This document shows positions 1-10,011 of a DNA stretch of 64,000 bases, one piece after another. The translations under genes and the position numbers were made by a program. Every line of letters starts with the position of its first letter. Position 1 is the stretch's first letter. The notes below the pieces were generated by a model, which did not search any database, was not told the origin of the DNA, and was given only the letters and a program-made list of their open reading frames with translations. Source of the DNA: Turritopsis dohrnii (Eukaryota; Cnidaria; Hydrozoa; Anthoathecata; Oceaniidae); NCBI GenBank assembly GCA_027922465.2, contig BQMF02000008.1, positions 1,550,001 to 1,614,000 on the forward strand. Reading direction: 5' to 3'.

Positions 1-3000
1 ATAACCATCGCAGCATTCACTAAAATTGGGTCAGGTCCGCTTGCAGACACTGTGACTTTTACGACACCACAAAATGGTATGTCAGTTATAAAGAAATAAA
101 AATCATCTATTTACATTCTATGTGAATTTCTCTTGACAATACTATTTTAGTGTTAAGATTCAAATTGTTGACTGCTGAAATAGATATGAAATACTTAAAA
201 TGCTTATAAATGCGTAGAAATGTTACATTCTATGTTAGCCTGAAAGGGTCATGTGCAATATTTTAGTTCCCAAAACAGCACCATCATCTGTCAATGGAGT
301 AGCAGGGAGCAGCTCCATGATATATTTGGAATGGCTTCCAATCCCCCCAGAAAGCTGTGAAGGAATCCTTCTCTTCTATAATGTTTCATACCAAGGCTTT
401 GATGAAGATGATTATCGTTATGGTAGTATGTACGGATACATGCTTACTGATCATGCAGAGATTGTTTCTGTCAATCTCACAAATCTATCACTGAGCACAG
501 ATTTTTCTATCATCGTTGCTGGTTGTACAGAAGCAGGATGTGGTCCAAAGACTTTACCTCTTCATATCAAAACATTGGATTTCGGTATGTCATTCTTACT
601 TATTCGTTAGTACGCAGATGTTAAGTAAAGCATTTTTACTGTTGTTTTGAATTGCAGTGGATGGTGCTTGGACTGATTGGACTCCATGGGGAGAATGCGA
701 CAAAAGTTGTGCCTTGGGGACTGAAATTCGTCAGAGATGGTGTACTAATCCTCGAGAAGATGCCGGTGGAAGACCTTGCGCTGGCGCCTCCGTTGATACC
801 AGAGACTGTAATGATTTCCCATGTCCTGGTTAGTAAAATACACAGTTGTTGATTCAAAAGTTTTAAATGAATGTTTTAAAATCCTGACAATATGATCCAT
901 ATGGAAAAACCCGGTAATTCAATAGCCGTTGTAAAATAAAGTATCGGAATTCAAATCAGTGTATATTAAAATATAAATTAAGTGAATTGTTTAAGTGAGT
1001 ATATAACGAGTGATCCAGAAAAAATTTATTATGGAGAAACCTGTTTGTTCAATAGCACTTTAAAATAAATTACGAGAATTCAAGACAAAATTATGTATAT
1101 GATCATTTTTCCTGGCTTTCATGATCTAGTTTTGGAAGATGATTTAATTTGCCATTTTAATCATTTTTTTAAAAGGATTTCTTTTCATTATGGTGAAAAT
1201 CAATTTGCCTTCCTTTTGGTTTAAAGCTTAAATCAATATTAAGATTATTTTACATGATTCCCTTGTGTATTGATATTTCAGGCTTCTATCTTTCAATACC
1301 ATCTGTCAGCTGCTCTAAAACTTGCACAGATCTTGGTGACGAATTTGATTGCATGAAAGTTGTGGAAACATTTAATGACGTCAATGTGTTCCATGGACTT
1401 ATTGACGGTGGCGACTATCGTCGTTCTCTAAACATCTCCTGCTTGACAAATCCAAGCACTGACAAGTACCAAGAAAAATTCGACCCAAGTTTTCTTGTTG
1501 ATACTGGTACTTGTAGAGGATACAAGTCTTTACCGAATATAACGAATTGTGAAATGGCAGCTGGACCTAATGTCAGAAGATTATGTTACTGTGTAGACAA
1601 AGGTATTAAGTTTAGAGACAGCGTTATAAAGTTCTTCATTGTACATTTTTTCTTATTTGCGTTGTTCCTTTTAGAAACTGCACAATATACCGAATGGGGT
1701 AATTGGGGCTTATGTACTAAAGATTGTGGAGTGGGTTATTATCGAAGGTATCGGGAATGTTTACTTGGAAGTGGCTGTAGCGGAACTTCTGAAGACAAAT
1801 CAGATTGCAATATCCACCCATGTCCAAGTAAGACAAACAATTTCACTTTCTATTTTTGTGTGGTTAAGGAGAGATATGGTGTCATTATTGCTAAGCTATG
1901 CACTTGATTTCTCCATGTTTCATTATTGAATATCACTGAACTAATTTTGTTTATTCACATCTGTCGATTAGTTCATGGGCAGTGGGGACAATGGACACCA
2001 TTCTCCAACTGTTCCATGTCATGTGGATTTGGTTCAAGAGTTCGAAGACGATTTTGTGATTCTCCAGCACCAGAATATAATGGGAGATATTGCGAAGGCG
2101 ATCAGCATACTGAAGTGATTGCTGGTTGTAATCCACAACCATGCCCAAGTAAAGTTTTCTTTAATGTTTTTGTTTTACTTTTACATTGAATTGTGAAGCG
2201 TCTGTGTGTGACATGAGAAACTTAAAGGTTTTGAACATGAAGAAGTGAGTCTATGACGTAATCATTATCTTTTCCCTTTTGTACAAAAAGCGTTTTGTAT
2301 TTAGTCCACGGTGGTTGGAGTGAATGGGGCGCACTGTCAAAGTGTAAACATTCTTGTGGTTCGAACGGTTACCGAGAAAGAAAGCGCTCTTGCACCAACC
2401 CTGTTCCAGATTTCGATGGAGATGACTGTGATGGAGATGATGTTGAACATTTGGAATGTGTACACATGCACGATTGTACGCGTAAGGGATACGTTTCTCT
2501 TTTATAAAACTACACTGCAACAAGTCGTATTCACAGCTGTTTTCTCTTTTACTGTTGTTTTATAATTTGTAATTAGCTGTCCTTATGAACTACTTGGTCC
2601 GCTTCACGAATGAGACCTGGCATTACTCCATGTACGCCATCAACAGTCACACAGCAACAGTAGCAACTGCCAAAATGAAAGACAGAGTAAGTGGAAAGAT
2701 TTTTTGTATGGTAGCATGTGGCTCACTTCATTCCTTCTAGTATAAAGATCTGCTAATAGAAAATCTCTCTCACATGTCTTATTACTTTCATTGCACTTTT
2801 GTGTTTTAGATTCATTCATTTTATAGCGATGATGTTCACCTTAATGTTAGTTTTGAAATTGAATTTCACGAGCTTCAGTAAGTGTGATACCATGCCTATT
2901 TAAAAACGTGATTTTTTGAAATGCCATTAACCACCTTTCCTTTACTGTTCATTCAATACAGCAATGTAAGCAGATTTGTACGTTCATGGAATAACACTTA

Positions 3001-6000
3001 CTTTTTAGGAAAGGGAGTATAATTGCCAACTTCACCATTCTATATGATTCGAATCCTTATACTGAAGCTTTGTACTTTCAAGACGCCATTGATAACGCTC
3101 ACTATATTGGCGATATGCCTGTTACAATGCTGTCTCTTACATCACCGCATGGTAAGTATAATCATCACCTTTTCTCTTTGAATCTCGATGAGCTCATTCT
3201 AAATCACTGACTTTTAATTCGAATGGTTTTATATTTGAGTAAGAAAGTAGCTTTTCTAAGTTTTAAGTCAAAGCAACGTTTTGATTAGTTGTTTTTTAAT
3301 TTGTTAATCATAATGTGTTAATGCTGTTTTTACATATTTTTTTATGTTATGGCAAACTACCTAGAATATACTTTTTTCATATAGTTCCCACAATCGCTCC
3401 TCCGAACGTGAAAGCTGAAACGGTCGATGAAACCTCGATCAACGTTGCATGGGATGGCGTCGATGCAATTTACTGGAATGGCGTTTCCAATGATTATTAT
3501 GTATTTTTTAGGCGTCTTGAGGATAGCTTGCCAGTTAATAGAGATTGGGATGATTTTGCCACTAGTAATACTTTTTATACTCTTTCCAACTTGAACCCTG
3601 GCACTCAGTATGGAATTCGAGTTTTGGCTGCTGTGAAAGGTGGGAATGGTATAGCATCAGAAGAGATCAAGGTTTCTACAAAAGATGGTGGTAAGTTGTA
3701 GATCGCTTATGATAAGGAACCTCTGATGCGGTGGATATCTGAAATTGTGCTGACCAAGCGTTCATCCATAGCCTTATTTTAACGAGTCCACAAACCATTT
3801 GTTGAGGTTTGGAAGATACTTCACTTGATGTTTTGTTATTGATATGTACTTATTCTATTCACGCTTAGTTCCGTTCATAAAACCTCCGAATTGTATGTAT
3901 CAAGTATTGACCTCAACCAAAATCTTTTTACAATGGGATCCCATTCCCAAATCTGAAGTTCCTGGTACGTTCGTTGGTTATGAGATAAGATACACCACAC
4001 TTTTCACAAGAATATCTCACGTCCTAACGAATGCGCCTACTTTGATGCAAAGAACTCTGTATAATTTGCGGGCAAACACGTGGTATGAAATAGAAGTGTA
4101 CGGATTTACCAATGCAGGAATTGGACCAAAACAAACATATAACATCCAAACACCAGAAGGAGGTATGACTACTTCTATATTCGCCAAGCTAGCCTTTTTC
4201 CGCCCGTTTTTTTTCAGAAAAGAAAACTTTTCGTTAGTTTTTCTCCCACAGTTTCATGATATTTTCATTGCGTTGTTTTTCTTGTGTCTGCTTTGTAGCA
4301 CCTGGTGCTCCACCGGCTAATGTGATCATGGAGGAACACATTTCGTCAACGAAACTGAAACTGAGATGGGATGCTGTGCCAGCAGAGTTCACGAACGGGG
4401 AAATAAAAGGATACATAATCACTTGCCAAAAATATCAGGAAAGCGGTCAAGATGTACCAGCTAAACAGCTTCTACATACTGTCCAACTTGACGCCTATAC
4501 TTTTAGCTACGTAATTACAGGGCTTTCTAGCTATACAACATATGAAGTGAAAATCTTGGCTTTTACAATGTACGGAAACGGGCCTTCTGTTGTCCTATAC
4601 GGAAGTAGGTGTCTGGTTTACTAATTATTCAAGAGATTTTGTTGGTGACTTGGAAAACTGAAAAATCCTTACCGTATTTCCTCTGATAAACACCGTTCTC
4701 TATTAAACGCTGCACTTATAACCAAACATTCGTAATAAACGCCGCCCTCTTACAAAAGATAGGCTAAACAAGAATAGTTTTATTTGTTTTTCCATCAACA
4801 ACTTCTTCTACCTTTGACTCAATTATAATTGATGTGTAATTATCTGCGCGGGAACATTCAAACCAAAATATAAATATCCCACTAAAATTTCCAGTCTGAC
4901 ATCTTATAAATTCCAGGCTCATAAACAGGCAACAGAAGCACTGGTCTGAGATCATTCTTCTGAAAATTCTTTTCAAATTTCCGAGTCCCACATCAGCGAA
5001 AGCAACGAAAGTTTTCATATCGTAGAAGAGAACGGTGAAATGATATTGATATTCTTTTGTAAAACATTTTTAAACGAACAATCTTCTTCTAACGTTTTTT
5101 AGGAAAAGAAAACGTTTAAATTCTTTTTGTATCTCATTTTTTCTTTTGTAATTAACGGCGTTCTCTGATGAGCGCCGCCCTCTATTAGAGGAAATACGGT
5201 ATTCATTATGTTTCAAGTCTATAGCAGAAGAGGGTTATATCACTTTTCCGTATTAATTCTTCAAGTTGTTGTTATTATTTAGGTACGTGTAAATGTCCGA
5301 TGGAGTTTTTCACGAATTGGTACAACTATCCTCCCTTTATCTCGCAAGATAAAACAACGAAAAACAACTTCACCGGATTGTTTATAGAGCTTCTCAATTC
5401 AATCGCTGTAGAGATCTGCACACCGTGTAAAACACATAATACTTCCACGGTCTTCTATAACCGAACCAAGGACGGACAACCGTCAATCAAAATTAACTTG
5501 AATAACGTGATGAACGGCATCGGTGAGAGTGTCCACTTCACTTTCCCGATCTTTAAGAAGTTTACCGAAACTCGTGTTTCCGGAAAATATCCATTTATAC
5601 CGATAATTCAATCTCAAGGCACGGCAATGATAGTTTACACAGCGCCGTTACAAACAGTTGGTTTTATCCAAATGTTGAAGGCTGTTGTTTCTGCCTGGAC
5701 TGTCATTTGTATTGCTGTGTTGATGGTGATTTTGACCGGATGGCTTCTGTTTTTTGCAGTAAGTTTTCGTTAATGATAAATGAAATGTTATATGTAGAGC
5801 TGAAGATTGGCTTATGCCGACGTAAGCAGAAACACGACAATTCGGAAATGGCCTGCCAACGAACAGCTGTTTTATCAACAATGTGCTCAAACAAAGTAAA
5901 AACAAAAACAGTTTAATTGATCGTGATTTTCTCTTCTTCTACTTTTCTATTTCCTACAAAAGATATATCATGACAAAGACCAAAGAAACGGATTCCGTCG

Positions 6001-8170
6001 ATATAAAATTTTTAAAAATTAATTGGATATTTCCATCAAAAACTGCGATGATATTTTTTGATTCCAATTTTTTGAAACACACTGTACAATGTTATCGATC
6101 AATATTTTCCTATGGATTCATTTGAAGTTTGTATTTCAAAGTTCAATTGATCATAAGAAATTACTGCATAATTTCGTTCCTTTCTTCATTTCAGCAAAAT
6201 CTTCATGATGTAATTTATATATACACAGTTCACCTAATTCACACTTTCTCTCTAAGTCAGTCACTGCTTATGCTGCAACACCACTCTCGAAAAATAATAA
6301 AAGCAAAATCTTCATGATGTTTAATATGATGAATTTGATTGTGGTCCATATCTGCTACATCAAATAAAACGTTTTCCAATCGCTTTTCTACTTCTTCGTT
6401 TGCTTTCTCCCATAGGAGCAAGGTTCGAATGTTAGCGATCTGACTCTAGATCGAAGCATATGTGGGGCTGCCGAGGGAGCCTGGACAGCATATGTTACTA
6501 TGACAACAGTAGGGTAAAGGAATTTCAACCGTGTAATGAAACATGTTAGGGGATGACAGTTTTCGTAGATATTTGTTTATGTTCTTGTTATGCATTAGGT
6601 ACGGCGATTTTGTTCCTACCACATTTTTGGCGAAATTGATCATGATTATTTGGGTGTTTTCTGGTTTTGTTATCGTCAGCATATTTAGTGGCATAGTGGC
6701 TTCAGGAATGACAATTAGCCGCATGAAAACAGAATATAAGTTGTACGGATCGACTGTAAGACTTTTTTGCTTTTTTTTGTTAAAGCTAGATCGTGAAGAT
6801 TAAGTAGATCTGTGGAATATGTGAATAGTTTTTGACTATAACATTTGATGTTGTTTAGCTAACTCACATTGGTAATGCGTGTGGTAAGCAAGTAAATTCT
6901 TTCTTACGAACAGGTTGCAGCCGTCAAGAACTCTTTCGAGTATCGTCTAGCCATTCAAAGGAATGCTAAGGTTGTCAACTACACAACTATACCAGAAGTG
7001 ATTGAGGCCGTGGGAAAAGGTGAAGCAGAGATTGGGTTGATAGATGCACTCTCAACGAAAGGCTATGAGAAGAGAATGAAGGGGTTGAATGTCCGAGTTG
7101 ACAAGATGTTGGAAGTTGTTGCTGGACATGGTGTAGTGTTATCTGGAGATGCTATTCGATTAGAAAATGATTTCAGAAGTTACGTAACAGGTCAACAGGC
7201 AGAAATCTTTGAGTTTGTTGTGGAGACATTAGGAGTTTTGCAGGTATGGGAACATCTATATTCAGAACAATTGTGGTTGTAATGTTTTCTCGTTAAATCT
7301 CTTTTATGTGCTTATATAGATGCATTTAGATTTTAAGTAGATTGCTGTGCACTGTAACCATGTTTTTTTGTTTTGCCAGCCCGAACCTGTGACGGTGGAA
7401 TCTGCTTTGTTCACAGAAGAAGAAACCACTGTAGCGATTATAGATCTGGTGATTGTGTTAGCTGGTTTATCGTTGTTTGGCATCATGTTCTGGTTGTGCT
7501 GTCGAAGGGGAAAAGACATGAAAAAGAAAGTAAAGCCGACTGGTAAGTGTGAACAATTTTCCGAGTTCCTATTATTTTTATGATTGTATTCACTAACTTG
7601 GTATGAATCTCCGTCTTTTGTGTTTGACTTAAGTATTTGTCAGAATCTTTAGTAAGTGTGAACTTAGCCACACCAGTTTTTTGCTTTTGTGCAGAATAGT
7701 AAAAACCTTTTACTTGTTTTAATTTCGAAAATGATCTGCAAAATACCAAAACAAAGAGAACTTTTGTTTCGATGATTCAACCTGAGGACATGTATTTATT
7801 CCTTGCAAAACTGTAAATGTCTGTACGCAGGTCTATTAAGATAATGAAAAAGATAGATGTTGCTTTTAAGCTGGATGTTCATTGATACTTTTACTCCTTA
7901 GATAACCAACAAAGGATTTACCAAAAACTGACAGACTTAACTACAAATACCGGATTGCGATTCTCTGAAAATTTTTCAAAGAAAGTGAATACTCTAGTCT
8001 TCAAACATCAGGAGGAAAGGATTCTATTGGACGACATGAAGCGCAACTATGTGAGGTATGCAAAAAGGGCTGGTTTATACGACTCGTTGGTGAAATCGAA
8101 TGAACGAAAGAAGAAACGAAGGAATCGAAGGAACGCTTATATGCAGCGCGAATTAGCGGACGGCACCTAG
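1..8170 (+). CDS. FN3/TSP1/SEA-domain ionotropic glutamate receptor-like channel with K+ filter (5' partial)
   Basis: Nineteen exons read by eye: 1-76, 267-584, 658-828, 1282-1602, 1675-1827, 1972-2148, 2305-2481, 2577-2686, 2810-2877, 3009-3151, 3385-3690, 3869-4162, 4299-4604, 5283-5758, 6416-6513, 6599-6755, 6914-7243, 7380-7542, 7902-8170. All introns are GT-AG and the sum (4113 nt) is 1370 codons plus TAG. Domains in the visible protein: FN3 end (1-25), FN3 (26-131), TSP1 (132-188), unknown Cys-rich domain (189-295), three TSP1 (296-464), SEA-like (465-571), three FN3 (572-873), ligand-binding S1 (874-1004), M1 (1005-1032), pore loop with TVGYGD (1063-1068), M2 (1075-1102), S2 (about 1114-1227), last membrane span (about 1245-1268), then a basic tail. 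S1 keeps an Arg (codon 5573-5575) and S2 an Asp (7043-7045) where glutamate receptors hold the amino-acid ligand. Inferred: a ligand-gated, K+-selective surface channel whose usual amino-terminal domain is replaced by adhesion modules. The 5' end lies outside the window. Confidence 0.92.
4670..5201. mobile_element. Non-autonomous DNA element in intron 13 (TACCGTA termini)
   Basis: The ends are inverted copies: TACCGTATTTCCTCT at 4670 and AGAGGAAATACGGTA ending at 5201. Subterminal motifs of the type AATAAACGCCGC occur near both ends. No coding capacity is seen and no clear target duplication. It sits between the last FN3 exon and the ligand-binding exon of the channel gene. A second copy of the family is at 55780-56183. 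Confidence 0.8.
6193..6320. repeat. 19-bp direct repeat flanking a 90-bp insert in an intron
   Basis: The 19 bases starting AGCAAAATCTTCATG occur at 6193-6211 and again, exactly, at 6302-6320. The 90 bases between end in an A-rich stretch (AAAAATAATAAA). This is the look of a small retroposed fragment with its target-site duplication, inside the intron before the pore exon. Confidence 0.6.
6416..6755 (+). other. Pore exons: K+ selectivity filter TTVGYGD split by an intron
   Basis: Exon 6416-6513 ends within the second base of a Gly codon and exon 6599-6755 completes it. The joined reading is AWTAYVTMTTVGYGDFVP, a textbook K+-channel pore loop and filter. It lies between M1 (end of exon 5283-5758) and the following hydrophobic segment. 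Cation-permeable animal glutamate receptors lack this filter. It is known in bacterial GluR0 and in the rotifer AvGluR1. The SYTANLAAF motif of ordinary animal receptors is absent from the next helix, which reads SIFSGIVASG. Confidence 0.93.
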
Positions 8171-8717
8171 TCAGATCTGAATTAATATTGCTGATTTAAT
8201 ATTTAATGAACTGTTGAATTCACAAAAAATTGTAAATATTCTACGGAAGTACAGGTCAGTGAATGTGTAATTGTAAGAGTTCCTGAAAGTTGATTTTTCC
8301 GTTTTTTAACAACTTCGTGTAATACGAGAAATACAAAAGATGAAATTCACAGCCAATCAATCAATGATTTTGCTCTGCTATAGCCGTAAAACAGCTGTCT
8401 GGTGTTCGACTTGTTGAAAGATTTCGTCATCATGTCTTGGCAACAATATTCTTGAAAATGTTGTTTACTAACACTGAGATTGCTGGAAAACAATGAAAAC
8501 TATAGCCGCATAAAAACTTTGTCTGTCAGGGAGAAGATTTCTAGTTATGAATTATACACTTACTTATGCATCCATATACACCGAGAAATAAATTTGTAAC
8601 TATTCCAATTTACGGCTAATATACCTTTCCGTCCTCTAAAATTATTAGAAATTTTATTATGGAGAATATCTTTGCATGATTATGCTTACTGATTTTCATC
8701 TATAAACTTATAGTTAG
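8171..8717 (+). other. 3' flank / probable 3' UTR of the channel gene
   Basis: There is no coding signal after the TAG at 8168-8170. An AATAAA at 8587-8592 is a plausible polyadenylation signal; no other feature is seen. Confidence 0.45.
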
Positions 8718-9378
8718 TACCTTAAGGGAAGAAATTGTTTGCGGAAGAAATTTTTGCGGAATATATTTTTGCGGGTGAATGACTCAAAAATGCCATATTT
8801 TGCGGAATAAATTTTTGCGGATGAAGACCTCAAAAGAGATTTTGCGGAATTAATTTTTGCGGATGCAACAAATTTAATAAAATCGAAAGTCGGGAAACAC
8901 GTAGTTTAGGACCTGGGTATATAACCAAACTTTAGTTGGAATGGAAAAAGCAGATTTTCGGAATAACATCTATTTTTCATCAATTAAAATATCAAAAAAT
9001 AACACTAAGCTAAAACAAACAGATAATGTAGCTGGGTCTTATCTTTGATCAGGGAAGGTCAATGTAGCGCCAGCAACTGAGAATATGACTCAGTCAAAGG
9101 GTCGTTTCTCAAAGTAAAAGCAACAGTACATTCAATAACCAAGACTTCTTTCCTTTTTCAACCCCCTTTTTCATTTTCCAAACGTTTTGTAAAGATGAGA
9201 CTTGCAGTTTATACAAAGCAAAGTGAAAAATCAATTCTTTACGGGTAAAAAATTTCAAAAATTTTGCGGAGTAAATTTTTGTGGATGAAGAATTTCGAAA
9301 ACTTTGCGGAATTTATTTTTGCAGATGACCAATATTTATTCATTTTTGCGGAATTCATTTTTGCGGATTTATTCATTT
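8718..9378. mobile_element. Repeat element with clustered TTTTTGCGGA motifs
   Basis: Two clusters of the motif (A/T)TTTTTGCGGA(A/T), about 8733-8872 and 9258-9370, all in the same orientation, flank about 390 bp without such motifs. TACCTTAAGGG at 8718 resembles the TACC(G/T)TA start of other elements in this window, but no matching right end was found. It is probably a truncated non-autonomous element; no reading frame is seen. Confidence 0.5.
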
Positions 9379-10011
9379 GAGAGATACCTGCTCCTTTTGT
9401 ATTGATACTTAAATTGTAATAAACTGGAGATTCATCTTCTAAAAATAAAAGTCATGCTTTAACCTTTGTGAGTTTGAACTGCAAAATTGAAAGTTACCAA
9501 GGCTTGGCGATAAAGTGGGCGAAAGGAACTGCAACATTACACCCTGACAGACATGGGTAAATAAAAAAAATCAGCTACCTTATGTGACGCCGAGCAAAAA
9601 TTATGGACGGATGAAATACAATAGAATGCACAGCGGTTTAATTTTTTTTTTTTTTTTAATCGATATATTTCTTGCATCCATCAAATAGGTTCTTATTACA
9701 GAGAAAGCATATAGGATAAAATATATATACATGGTGTTACGTATAATGTATAAAAACGTATAATAATAAATATTACGGACATAACTTATACTAAATTAGA
9801 TTAAATTAAGAAATAGGCTAACAAGTGTGGTAGAAGGGTTGAGTGGGTGTCGCAGTAATTTGGATAATGAAGATTGTAATAGCAAATATTGTAACTTGGG
9901 TTACAAATGATACGCATCAATAGAATAGAGGAAGACTCGATAAAAAAAAGTAATGCTAACAGATAAAAATAATAGAGGTTAAGTAATAATATTATTAGAA
10001 TTAAAAATATG

